Origin: Croceibacterium mercuriale
GTDB taxonomy: Bacteria; Pseudomonadota; Alphaproteobacteria; Sphingomonadales; Sphingomonadaceae
Assembly: GCF_000802385.1 (NCBI RefSeq)
Contig: NZ_JTDN01000001.1
Span: 875,501 to 939,500 of the forward strand
Direction: 5' to 3'
Length of the DNA: 64,000 nt
Shown in pieces: positions 1 through 7,727 of the stretch (position 1 is its first letter; each line of letters opens with the position of its first letter). The notes under the pieces were generated by a model, which did not search any database, was not told where the DNA came from, and saw only the letters and a program-made list of their open reading frames with translations. The translations under genes were made by a program, and so were the position numbers.

Positions 1-492
1 ATCCTGGTCAACAATGCCGGCATCACCCGCGACAACCTCGCCATGCGGATGAAGGACGAGGAGTGGGACGAGGTGATCCGCATCAACCTGGAGGCGGCGT
101 TCCGCCTGATGCGCACCGCATCGCGGCCGATGATGAAGGCGCGGTTCGGGCGGATCATCTCCGTCACATCCATCGTCGGCACCACCGGCAATCCCGGCCA
201 GATGAACTACGCCGCGGCCAAGGCCGGGCTGACCGGCATGAGCAAGAGCCTTGCAGCGGAGCTCGCCGCCCGGGGCGTGACGGTGAACTGCGTCGCGCCC
301 GGCTTCATCCGCACCGCCATGACCGATGCGCTGCCCGATGCGCAGAAGGCCAAGCTGGCCGAGCGGATCCCGATGGGCCGGATGGGCGAGGGCGAGGAGA
401 TCGGCGCTGCCGTGGCATACCTTGCCAGCCGCGAGGCTTGCTATGTCACCGGGCAGACGCTGCATGTGAATGGCGGCATGGCGATGATCTGA
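1..492 (+). CDS. fabG: 3-oxoacyl-ACP reductase FabG (5' truncated by window edge)
   Basis: NADPH-dependent short-chain dehydrogenase that reduces 3-oxoacyl-ACP in cytoplasmic fatty-acid elongation. The open frame runs from base 1 (ILVNNAGITRD) to a TGA at 490-492, so the N-terminal cofactor-binding glycine motif lies outside the window. Visible SDR hallmarks are the NNAG motif, the catalytic Ser in SVTSIVG, the YAAAK Tyr/Lys pair and the C-terminal VNGGMAMI ending typical of FabG. About 163 residues remain of a usual 245 or so. The 148-bp gap to dnaN argues against tight coupling. Another SDR is possible, but the ending and the ITRDNLAMRM segment fit FabG well. Confidence 0.9.
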   Translation: MLVNNAGITRDNLAMRMKDEEWDEVIRINLEAAFRLMRTASRPMMKARFGRIISVTSIVGTTGNPGQMNYAAAKAGLTGMSKSLAAELAARGVTVNCVAPGFIRTAMTDALPDAQKAKLAERIPMGRMGEGEEIGAAVAYLASREACYVTGQTLHVNGGMAMI

Positions 493-509
493 CCGGTCGC
501 GCGGTCCTG

Positions 510-518
510 TTATCCCCA
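510..518 (+). other. DnaA-box-like nonamer upstream of dnaN
   Basis: TTATCCCCA differs from the consensus DnaA box TTATCCACA at one position and lies about 120 bp before the dnaN start. It is a single copy with no AT-rich unwinding region, so it could bind DnaA as a regulator or be chance. It is not evidence for an origin. Confidence 0.2.
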
Positions 519-640
519 GCCTATGCGCGTCGCGTGCCATTCCGGCTTGCCGCCACATGCGCCCGCGTTAAGGATGGAGGCCGTCTTTTATGGGCTGCGG
601 CAGGTGCATCGCCCGGCCTGAGAGGGGTTGAAGTCACGTC

Positions 641-1777
641 ATGAAGGCCAGAATCGAACGCGCGAAACTGCTTCGCTGCCTGTCCCATGTCCAATCGGTG
701 GTGGAGCGGCGCAACACGATCCCGATCCTGTCCAACGTCCTGATCGAGGCGGCAGGCGACGGCACGGTCAAGATCATGGCCACCGATCTGGACCTGCAGG
801 TGGTCGAAAGCGTGCAGGCGAATGCAGTGGAAAGCGGCGGCGCGATCACCGTGTCGGCGCACCTGCTGTTCGACATCGCCCGCAAGCTGCCCGATGGTGC
901 CGAGGTCAGCCTGGAAACGGCGGACAACCGCATGACCGTGAAGGCCGGGCGCAGCCGCTTCCAGCTGCCGACCCTGCCGCGTGACGATTTTCCGTCCATC
1001 GTGGAAGGCGACCTGCCGACCAGTTTCGAACTGCCGGCCAAGCAGCTGGCCGAACTGATCGACCGGACCCGGTTCGCGATCTCCACCGAGGAGACGCGTT
1101 ACTACCTGAACGGCATCTTCCTGCATGTCAGCGATGATGGCGGCAGCGGCGGTCCGCTGCTGCGGGCGGCGGCCACGGACGGCCACCGGCTGGCCCGCTT
1201 CACCCTGCCGCGGCCTGACGGCGCGGAAGGGATGCCGGACGTGATCGTCCCGCGCAAATGCGTGGCCGAGCTGCGCAAGCTGCTGGAAGAAGCGCTGGAG
1301 CACAATGTCGAGATCGACCTGTCCGCCAGCAAGATCCGCTTCACTTTGGGTGGTGAGGGCGGGGTGATCCTGACCAGCAAGCTGATCGACGGCACCTTCC
1401 CCGATTACAGCCGCGTGATCCCGACCGCCAATGACAAGCTGCTGAAGATCGATCCCAGGTCCTTCTACGAAGGCGTGGATCGCGTGGCGACCATTGCGAC
1501 GGAGAAGACGCGTGCGGTGAAGATGGGCCTCGACACGGACCGGGTGACCCTGTCCGTCACCAGCCCGGACAATGGCACGGCCGCCGAAGAGGTGCCCGCC
1601 AGCTACACCGCGCAGAGCCTGGAGATCGGCTTCAACGCCAATTACCTGAAGGACATCCTGGGGCAGATCGACGGCGATACGGTGGAGATGCATCTTGCCG
1701 ACCCGAACGCTCCCACGCTGATCCGGCAGGACGAGAAGTCGCCGGCGCTGTACGTGCTGATGCCGATGCGGGTGTAG
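641..1777 (+). CDS. dnaN: DNA polymerase III beta subunit (sliding clamp)
   Basis: Ring-shaped processivity clamp that tethers DNA polymerase III to DNA. The 378-aa length is usual for the family. The N-terminus (MKARIERAKLLRCLSHVQSV) and the segment VERRNTIPILSNVLIEA are classic for the first clamp domain. AATDGHRLAR lies in the second domain, and the C-terminus ends YVLMPMRV, matching the conserved P-M-R peptide-binding tail. It starts at ATG 641. dnaA and recF are not adjacent here, unlike the classical dnaA-dnaN-recF order; this is common in alphaproteobacteria. Confidence 0.97.
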   Translation: MKARIERAKLLRCLSHVQSVVERRNTIPILSNVLIEAAGDGTVKIMATDLDLQVVESVQANAVESGGAITVSAHLLFDIARKLPDGAEVSLETADNRMTVKAGRSRFQLPTLPRDDFPSIVEGDLPTSFELPAKQLAELIDRTRFAISTEETRYYLNGIFLHVSDDGGSGGPLLRAAATDGHRLARFTLPRPDGAEGMPDVIVPRKCVAELRKLLEEALEHNVEIDLSASKIRFTLGGEGGVILTSKLIDGTFPDYSRVIPTANDKLLKIDPRSFYEGVDRVATIATEKTRAVKMGLDTDRVTLSVTSPDNGTAAEEVPASYTAQSLEIGFNANYLKDILGQIDGDTVEMHLADPNAPTLIRQDEKSPALYVLMPMRV

Positions 1778-1928
1778 GCCGGCTGGCGGTCTGTCGCCGC
1801 ACGCTTGTATTGCTTCCACGTCCACCCGGGCATCAGGCCGCGCGCCTGCAGATCACCCGCGCCACGCTGGTGATCGCGGCTGCGCGGAAGAAAAGCCGCT
1901 TGCCTCAGGCACATAACAGGAGGACCAT

Positions 1929-2270
1929 GTGTCGACCTGTTGTTTTCCGGAGGAGAATGTCGTGGAAAGGCAAGTCAACCAGCGGGACGTGCACTTCGAA
2001 CTGGTGAATGTCGGCCTGCGTGCGCAAGCGACCGCCGCCGGGTTCGTGCAATTGTGCAAGGAGCTGCGGCAGGCAGGCAGCCTGGATGATCCGGCGATTG
2101 ACCGGATCAAGACCGCCATCGCCGAAGAAGTCGCACTGACCTGCCCCCGCTCGATCCCGCGGACACAATTCCGTAACGACGTCTACAACCGCCTGGATGC
2201 CCTGTTTGCAGGCGAGGAAGCGGTCGGGGATGCGGATGCGCTGCGCTTCGCCGCCACGGGAGAGCGCTGA
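1929..2270 (+). CDS. conserved hypothetical small protein
   Basis: A 113-aa protein of unknown function. It is soluble and mildly acidic, with helical-looking stretches around LRAQATAAGFVQLCKEL and AIDRIKTAIAEEV and no signal peptide or membrane segment. Two starts each have a good ribosome-binding site. GTG 1929 follows AGGAGG (1918-1923) by 5 nt, and an in-frame GTG at 1962 follows GGAGGAG (1949-1955) by 6 nt and would give 102 aa beginning VERQVNQRDVHFEL. A 26-codon reading frame from ATG 1927 overlaps in another frame and shares the first site. It is followed by tRNA-Asn on the other strand and a plus-strand terminator at 2443-2474. No function is claimed. Confidence 0.65.
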   Translation: MSTCCFPEENVVERQVNQRDVHFELVNVGLRAQATAAGFVQLCKELRQAGSLDDPAIDRIKTAIAEEVALTCPRSIPRTQFRNDVYNRLDALFAGEEAVGDADALRFAATGER

Positions 2271-2334
2271 TCCTGCAGGCAGATCGCCGCCCGCTCGTGG
2301 AGCGGGCACCCTGCCGGTTCGTGCTGGTGAAAAG

Positions 2335-2409
2335 TGGCTCCCCGAGTAGGATTCGAACCTACGGCCATTCGATTAACAGTCGAATGCTCTACCGCTGAGC
2401 TATCGGGGA
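2335..2409 (-). tRNA. tRNA-Asn (GTT anticodon)
   Basis: On the minus strand the gene folds as a full cloverleaf. The acceptor stem pairs TCCCCGA with TCGGGGA, followed by discriminator G and an encoded CCA. The D arm is GCTCAGCGGTAGAGC. The anticodon stem TTCGA/TCGAA carries the loop CTGTTAA with anticodon GTT. The T arm is GTAGG TTCGAAT CCTAC. The length is 75 nt including CCA, with no intron. Confidence 0.97.
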
Positions 2410-2434
2410 GCAGCCCGTTGCCGGGCAGGGGTGC

Positions 2435-2463
2435 GCAATATGAAGGGTGGCGGCCTTTGGCAA
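2435..2463 (-). promoter_or_regulatory. putative sigma70-type promoter of tRNA-Asn
   Basis: On the minus strand TTGCCA (2463-2458) is followed after 17 bp by TATTGC (2440-2435), about 26 bp before the tRNA 5' end. The -35 matches consensus at 5 of 6 positions and the -10 at only 3 of 6. It overlaps the plus-strand terminator hairpin at 2443-2474. Confidence 0.35.
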
Positions 2464-2474
2464 CACCCTTTTTT
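2443..2474 (+). terminator. rho-independent terminator for the plus-strand small gene
   Basis: AAGGGTG (2443-2449) pairs with CACCCTT (2464-2470), with an inner GCC-TTT-GGC helix, and is followed directly by further Ts, giving a run of six. The orientation suits the 1929-2270 gene, whose transcript would then run antisense through tRNA-Asn. Confidence 0.55.
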
Positions 2475-2486
2475 GCCCATCGTTGG

Positions 2487-3290
2487 CTAATGGGCGAATT
2501 GTTCCGCCACGATCCGCTCGTCCAGTGCGTGGCCGGGGTCGAACAGCAGCGTCATTTCCCGTTCCCGGGCGATGGCCAGCCGCACCTCGGCGATGTTGCG
2601 CAGCTCCGTCTGGTCCGCGACGGCGGAAACGGGGCGCTTGTCGGGCTCCAGCACCCGGAACGTCACCCGGCTGCGATCGGGCAGAATAGCACCCTTCCAG
2701 CGGCGGGGCCGGAATGGGCTGATCGGCGTCAGCGCCAGCATCTGCGAATCCAGCGGCAGGATCGGGCCGCTGGCGGAGAAATTGTAGGCCGTGGACCCGA
2801 CAGGTGTCGCCAGCAGCACCCCGTCACCCGCCAGTTCCGCGATCCGCACCCGTCCGTTGACGCTGATCTCGATCTTGGCGGTCTGACGGGTCTCGCGCAG
2901 CAGCGACAGTTCGTTGATGGCATAGACACAATGGGTATCGCCCCCTTGCATCACCGCCTCGACCGCGAGCGGGGAGACGGCGATGCTGCGGGCATGGTGC
3001 AGCCGTTCGATGATGTTCATGGACCGGTGATACCGGTTCATCAGGAAGCCGACCGTGCCGGCATTCACGCCATAGACGGGGCGGACGCGCCCGGTGCGGA
3101 TCATGTGGTGCAACGCATCCAGCATAGTGCCGTCGCCCCCGATCACGACGACGATGTCGGCCTCCTCCAGCGCGCACCATTCGGCTGTGCCGCGTACCAC
3201 CGCGGCAACCTCCTGCCCCCGCGGGGTAGGCGAGGCGAACAGCGCCAGGCGGCGCGGCGGCGGGGCGCTTTCGCGCTCTTTGTCTCCCAT
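2487..3290 (-). CDS. nadK: NAD kinase
   Basis: Phosphorylates NAD to NADP in the cytoplasm. The 267-aa protein starting at ATG 3290 (MGDKERES) carries the hallmark GGDGTMLDA motif near residue 45, then NAGTVGFLMN, ELAGDGVLLATPVGSTAYN and the GPILP segment, all standard NAD-kinase motifs. The frame is open further upstream, but that extension has no kinase similarity and overlaps the divergent EAL gene, so the short start is preferred. The upstream gap to the divergent gene is short, so any promoter must sit close to either start. Confidence 0.95.
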   Translation of the reverse strand: MGDKERESAPPPRRLALFASPTPRGQEVAAVVRGTAEWCALEEADIVVVIGGDGTMLDALHHMIRTGRVRPVYGVNAGTVGFLMNRYHRSMNIIERLHHARSIAVSPLAVEAVMQGGDTHCVYAINELSLLRETRQTAKIEISVNGRVRIAELAGDGVLLATPVGSTAYNFSASGPILPLDSQMLALTPISPFRPRRWKGAILPDRSRVTFRVLEPDKRPVSAVADQTELRNIAEVRLAIAREREMTLLFDPGHALDERIVAEQFAH

Positions 3291-3336
3291 GGACACAACC
3301 CTATCTCGCCAGTGTCGTTTTGCAACGCACCATACT

Positions 3337-4686
3337 ATGCTGGCCACAATGCGTGCCGGGTTGCGGCATGGCATGTGGACACAGACTGCCATGGTACGCG
3401 CGGAACGAGACAGATTGACCGGCCTGATCGGTCCGGATGCCGCGCGCAGGCGCCTGTCCGAATGGCAGGAGGCCGCGGTCGAGCTGTCCGATCGTGCAGC
3501 ACCGGTCCATGCCATGCTGCTGCGGTTCCGTCGCTTCTCGTCCGTCAACCTGGCCTATGGCATCGCGGCGGGTGATCGGACGCTGGCGCGTATCGCCGCC
3601 CGGCTGACCGACTTTGCGGAGCGGCACTGCCAGCCCGATCACCTGCTGGCGCGGATCAGCGGCGGCAGCTTCCTGCTGGCGGTGCACGGCCTGATGGGGC
3701 GCGAACAATGGCAGGCGCTGGCGGAAGACATCGCTCTGATCATGGCCGAACCGATCGTGGATGCGGGCGGCGGCACGGTCCGCCTGTGGCCGCGCATCGC
3801 CCTGTTGCGCAGCCGGTCCGACATGACCCCGGACCTGATCCTTGGGCGCCTCGCCAACACGCTGGACCGCGCACGGGAACAGCCGGCGCGACGGCTGCTG
3901 TGGGCCGACGGAGTAATGGCCTTGGCCGAACCGCTGGCCCGGCAGCTGGAGGCCGATCTGCTGCACGCGCTGGACCGGGACGAGATCGAGGTGCTGTTCC
4001 AGCCGCAATACAGTTCCGCCGATCGCCGGCTGGTCGGGGCGGAGGCGCTGGCACGGTGGCGTCATCCCGAACTGGGCCGGCTGGGCGCGATCGACCTGTT
4101 CGCAATTGCCGAGCGGACCGACCACGTCGCCCCGTTGTCCCGTCACCTGGCCAAGATGGCGCTGGCGACGGCTGCCCGCTGGCCCGATCACCTGCGGCTG
4201 TCGCTGAACATCACGGCAGACGAACTGGCGTCTTCCGATTTTTCCGAGCGGTTGCACGCCATGCTGGCGCAAAGCGGCCTCACGCCGGATCGGCTGACGG
4301 TGGAGATCACCGAACAGTTGCTGGTGTCGGACCTCGACGGATCGGCGACGCAATTGCAGCAGCTGGCGGGCAGCGGCGTGCGGGTCGCGCTGGACGATTT
4401 CGGCGCCGGCTTCTGCAACTTCCGCTACCTGAAGCTGCTGCCGATCCATTACCTGAAGCTGGATCGCAGCATGGTAGAAGGGATCGTGGAGGATGCCCGC
4501 GATCTGGCGGTGCTGCGCGGGATCGTCGCCATGGCCAAGGCACTGGACCTGATCGTGGTGGCCGAAGGGATCGAGACGGAGGCGCAGCGGGCTGCGGTGG
4601 CGAACGAGGGGTGCGCCATCTGGCAGGGCTTCCTGGGTGCGCCGCCGTTGACGGCGGATGCGTTTGCCGAGTTGGCCGACGCCTGA
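3337..4686 (+). CDS. degenerate GGDEF / EAL-domain cyclic-di-GMP phosphodiesterase
   Basis: Probable hydrolase of the second messenger c-di-GMP. The N-terminal half is a GGDEF-like domain whose signature is broken (SGGSF in place of GGDEF), so it should not make c-di-GMP. The C-terminal EAL domain looks intact: EALARW, the Asn in LSLNIT, VEITE, DDFGAG, the Lys in YLKLDRSM, VAEGIET and QGF are all present. No membrane segment or sensor domain is obvious. In-frame ATGs occur at 3289, 3337, 3349, 3373 and 3391 without a clear ribosome-binding site, so the start is uncertain. The gene is divergent from nadK. The EAL function is well supported; GTP sensing by the GGDEF-like half is only a family-based possibility. 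Confidence 0.88.
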   Translation: MLATMRAGLRHGMWTQTAMVRAERDRLTGLIGPDAARRRLSEWQEAAVELSDRAAPVHAMLLRFRRFSSVNLAYGIAAGDRTLARIAARLTDFAERHCQPDHLLARISGGSFLLAVHGLMGREQWQALAEDIALIMAEPIVDAGGGTVRLWPRIALLRSRSDMTPDLILGRLANTLDRAREQPARRLLWADGVMALAEPLARQLEADLLHALDRDEIEVLFQPQYSSADRRLVGAEALARWRHPELGRLGAIDLFAIAERTDHVAPLSRHLAKMALATAARWPDHLRLSLNITADELASSDFSERLHAMLAQSGLTPDRLTVEITEQLLVSDLDGSATQLQQLAGSGVRVALDDFGAGFCNFRYLKLLPIHYLKLDRSMVEGIVEDARDLAVLRGIVAMAKALDLIVVAEGIETEAQRAAVANEGCAIWQGFLGAPPLTADAFAELADA

Positions 4687-4959
4687 CCTGCTGCGTAAAT
4701 CGGCGCCGCGGCGCGCGCCAGACGCAGTCTGGGTGCCGGCGTGATGCCGACTGTAAGGCAGAGATGACGGGCGGTACGGGCGACATGTTCGAGTCGCCGA
4801 ACTGCCTGCTGAACGAAACGATTCATCGTCGACTCGTGCTGGAGAGCATGGCTGAAGCATTGAAGAGCCGATAAACCGGAACCTGTGGTTGGTTGAGCTG
4901 CGGCAGGATTGGTCGGTAGGGCCTACTCCGGGTTGAGAGCAGTGAAACGAAGCCCAGCG
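4687..4959. other. gene-free stretch
   Basis: No gene, RNA or repeat was recognised between the EAL gene and the small membrane-protein gene. A 36-codon plus-strand frame (4764-4874) has no recognisable features. This opens the gene-poor 4.7-6.4 kb zone. Confidence 0.5.
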
Positions 4960-5280
4960 TTACAATCGTTGCCGGAGAGTGTGGGTGCCCCACCGTGCCA
5001 GCCTGACGACTGCCGAGATGACGAGAAACCAGAAGCTGAACGTTGCGATGAACGGGCCCGGACGGAAGGTGTCCTCGAGCCCGATATGATGCGGAACCGA
5101 AGTGCCGGGATCATCGGCCAGGAAAGGCGCCGGCCAACCTGCGACTTTGCGTGAACGCCAGTTCGCCTCAAGAGGGCCTTCGAGGCCGTACATGGCCCGC
5201 TCGTCCGTCGCGGGGCTGATCCAGGCGGTGGCGAGCGAGGCCACCAGTGCCAAGACAATTGTTGCAGCTACAATACGCAT
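4960..5280 (-). CDS. small membrane protein of unknown function
   Basis: A 106-aa protein with two predicted membrane segments: one at the N-terminus (IVAATIVLALVASLATAW), which could also act as a signal anchor, and one near the C-terminus (FIATFSFWFLVISAVVRLA). Between them is a polar loop of about 50 residues. The start is placed at ATG 5280; an in-frame ATG at 5328 would add 16 residues. The hydrophobic pattern and stop-free frame suggest a real gene, but no family was recognised. It stands alone in a gene-poor zone, on the opposite strand to both flanking genes. Confidence 0.55.
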   Translation of the reverse strand: MRIVAATIVLALVASLATAWISPATDERAMYGLEGPLEANWRSRKVAGWPAPFLADDPGTSVPHHIGLEDTFRPGPFIATFSFWFLVISAVVRLARWGTHTLRQRL

Positions 5281-5366
5281 CAGGGTTCCGAACTTCTGTG
5301 AAAGGTAGCATGCAAGCGTTATCATCATAGGGGCACGGGCGTCAGCACGACCGATATTCTGGCTAA

Positions 5367-5980
5367 GTGCCGGCGCTCACAGAGGTGGAGATGCGCGGCC
5401 GTGTCGCGGTCAGACCAAGTGGCGTCCTCATCGTTGCGCAGCGCACCGATGCAGGCCCGGTGTCGCCACAGCCCGGGGCAGGGCCGTTCGAGGTCACGGA
5501 AGCGCGACGTCTGTTGAAAGGCGAAGTTGCCGCGTGGCGGCGGGGATCATCACAGAGCCGCAACTTGCCGAACTGGACGATACATTGGCGACGATGTCAG
5601 ATCCTGGCATCAGCCCGGAAGCGCGCGAATGTGCCGATCGCGGCTTCCACACTGCGCTGGCCAGGATCACCGGCAATGACGTGCTGGTGTCCATGGTCGA
5701 GAACCTGTGGGACATGCGCTATAATTCACCGCTATGCGCCTACTTCTTCCAGCGCGCACGTGAGCACGGGATCGAACCGCCGGCGGATCAGCATCGGATC
5801 ATCATCGCCGCCTTGCGTGACCGCGACCCCGAACGTGCGCGCGTCGCCATGTGCGAGCATCTGGCCAAGGTAACGGAAAGCCTGCTGATTGCGACGGAGG
5901 AAAATGCCCGCGAGCGTCAGCGCCTGAAGCTTGTCGAACGAGGAAGCGATTTCGCCAGGCGCGCCCGGCCACTGCGCTAA
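5367..5980 (+). pseudogene. GntR/FCD-family (UxuR/ExuR-like) regulator, truncated and frameshifted
   Basis: Remains of a transcriptional repressor of the type that senses uronate-pathway intermediates. Frame 5367 gives the end of the winged helix and the linker (GPFEVTEARRLLKGEVAA). Near 5530 the homology moves to another frame, continuing VAAGIITEPQLAELDDTLATM and through the FCD ligand domain to a TGA ending at 5980. The shift fits a one-base deletion in the GCCGC-GTGG stretch. Most of the N-terminal helix-turn-helix is missing, and a TAA precedes the surviving part. The FCD half keeps its helical pattern (GFHTALARITGN). It sits beside uxuA, as intact uxuR-type genes often do. A sequencing error could explain the shift but not the lost N-terminus. 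Confidence 0.75.
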
Positions 5981-6355
5981 GGCAGCAAGAGCAGCGGCAT
6001 CGCCCGTGCGATGTGCTCCTAAGCTGCTGCTGGAGGAGCAGGCTATCGGCAGGCGACCGGCGCCGCTCCACCCAATACGGGCGCAGCTTCCGGCGAGAGC
6101 TCGTTTTTTACGGCGGTTGCGATTGCCGATGCCGGACGATCGCCAGGGTGGCGGGATGAGGCGGTCGATCACCATCGCGTCAATCCGGCGGACTCGATCC
6201 ATGCGGACCGGCTATCCGGCGGGCGGACGGTAGCGAATGCGCGGAACGGGACCAATTCACGACTAAAGCTCGCTACGGCATCGTCGCACCGACGAGCACA
6301 ATGTCCACGATCGTCTTAAGCGTCTCCTGGCGTGAGCGTAAGCGGCTGATGCGGT
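5981..6355. other. gene-free stretch
   Basis: About 375 bp between the broken regulator and the end of uxuA. Several short frames exist on both strands, but none shows a family motif, start signal or membrane segment. No tRNA, terminator or insertion-sequence end was recognised. It may be decayed coding sequence. Confidence 0.45.
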
Positions 6356-7519
6356 TCAGCCGCCAAGCGCGTGGGCGAGACCCTGTTCAACACCGCGGAT
6401 CTCCGCCAGGCCTTTCATCCGGCCAAGCAGGGAATAACCCGGGTTCACGACCTTACCCAGATCGTCCAGCATCTGGTGCCCATGGTCTGGCCTCATCGGC
6501 AGTGACCGGCCGGTGCGCTGCTGCAGATGATGCACCTGGGCAATGATCTCCACCATGCCGGCGCTGCCTTCCAGGTGCGCGGCTTCGTGGAAGGCGCCAT
6601 CGCTCTCGCGTTGTACGGAGCGCAGATGCAGGAAGCCGATGCGTGTCCCCATCCGCTCGATCATGCCGGATAGATCGTTGTCCGCCCGCACGCCAAGCGA
6701 TCCGCTGCAGAAGCATAGCCCGTTCGACGGGCTGGGCACACGATCGAACAGATGCTGAATGTCGGCTTCGGTGCTGACGACACGCGGCAGGCCAAAGATG
6801 GGAAAGGGCGGATCGTCCGGGTGTACCACAAGCTGGATGCCGGCCGCCTCCGCCGTCGGGCAGACCGCTTCCAGGAAGGCAATGTGGTGTTCGCGCAGCC
6901 TGTCCGCGTCCACTGTATCATAAGTGGCGATGGCACGGCGGAACCCGTCATCGCTGAAGCTTTCTTCGCTCCCCGGCAGTCCCGCCAGGATGGTACCGGA
7001 CAGGGCAGTTATCCCAGCATCGTCCATCTCGGCAAAACGGCGGGCAGCGGCTTCGCGGATGGCGGGATTGTAATCCTCCATCGCACGATCGCGCTGGAGG
7101 ATGTGGATGTCGTAGGCGGCGACCGCGACCAGGTCGAACCGCAAGGCCAGGGCGCCGTCCGGCATCGCCCACGCCAGATCCGTGCGGGTCCAGTCCAGCA
7201 AGGGCATGAAGTTGTAAGTGACGGTGGTGATGCCGCAGGCCGCCAGATTGCGCAGGGTGGTGCAATATGCCTCGATGCAACCTTGACGATCCGGCCCGCC
7301 GGTCTTGATGCTTTCATGCACCGGCACGCTTTCAACCACAGTCCAGTCCAGGCCGGCTTCGGCAATCATCCGCTTGCGCTGTTCGATGGCGGCAAGCGGC
7401 CATGCCTTGCCATTGGGAACTTCGTGCAGCGCCGTCACCACGCCGGTCGCACCTGCCTGACGGATGTGAGCCAGCGGAACCGGATCCGCAGGGCCAAACC
7501 AGCGAAGCGTAGAAATCAT
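6356..7519 (-). CDS. uxuA: mannonate dehydratase
   Basis: Dehydrates D-mannonate to 2-keto-3-deoxygluconate (KDG), the committed step of glucuronate catabolism in the cytoplasm. The protein is 387 aa. It opens with the family signature RWFGP...IRQAGATGVVTALH and carries YNFMPLLDWTRTDL, the metal-site region HPDDPPFPIFGLPR, CFCSGSLG and the C-terminal MRPDHGHQML stretch. ATG 7519 gives the usual N-terminus MISTLRWFGP. An in-frame TTG at 7528 lies 6 nt after GGGAG and could be the true start, adding three residues. It is divergent from the beta-glucuronidase across about 200 bp, a natural pairing because that enzyme supplies glucuronate. uxuB and uxaC are not in the window. Confidence 0.95.
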   Translation of the reverse strand: MISTLRWFGPADPVPLAHIRQAGATGVVTALHEVPNGKAWPLAAIEQRKRMIAEAGLDWTVVESVPVHESIKTGGPDRQGCIEAYCTTLRNLAACGITTVTYNFMPLLDWTRTDLAWAMPDGALALRFDLVAVAAYDIHILQRDRAMEDYNPAIREAAARRFAEMDDAGITALSGTILAGLPGSEESFSDDGFRRAIATYDTVDADRLREHHIAFLEAVCPTAEAAGIQLVVHPDDPPFPIFGLPRVVSTEADIQHLFDRVPSPSNGLCFCSGSLGVRADNDLSGMIERMGTRIGFLHLRSVQRESDGAFHEAAHLEGSAGMVEIIAQVHHLQQRTGRSLPMRPDHGHQMLDDLGKVVNPGYSLLGRMKGLAEIRGVEQGLAHALGG

Positions 7520-7579
7520 CCGAGGCAAAATTCACTCCCGAAGAGCCGTAATGAGGTGTGCAGGGTTGCAGCAACTAGC

Positions 7580-7629
7580 AGGCCTTCTCTCCGCTGGCTA
7601 GGCCAGCCTGTGGATTGGTAAGGCCTTCT
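7580..7629. repeat. direct repeats flanking an inverted repeat in the uxuA / beta-glucuronidase intergenic region
   Basis: AGGCCTTCT occurs at 7580-7588 and 7621-7629, 41 bp apart (about four helical turns). Between the copies is GCTGGC-TAG-GCCAGC (7593-7607), a 6-bp perfect inverted repeat. A further inverted repeat GACCGG/CCGGTC lies at 7678-7683 and 7692-7697. Their position between divergent catabolic genes suggests operator sites; this is inference. Confidence 0.3.
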
Positions 7630-7727
7630 TCGTCAGTGTGGTGGCGCACCGGCTTGCATCGGCGGTTCAATTGCGTAGACCGGCCTGACCACCGGTCGGC
7701 GTTCGTCCGACCGCAGGAGGATAGCCG

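Noticed and set aside
493-640. Replication origin next to dnaN
   Set aside because: Only one imperfect DnaA box, no AT-rich region and no dnaA gene.
3291-3548. N-terminal extension of the nadK frame
   Set aside because: Unlike NAD kinase and overlaps the divergent EAL gene; ATG 3290 gives the expected length.
5981-6355. Insertion-sequence or transposase remnant near the broken regulator
   Set aside because: No transposase motif, terminal inverted repeats or target duplication could be seen.
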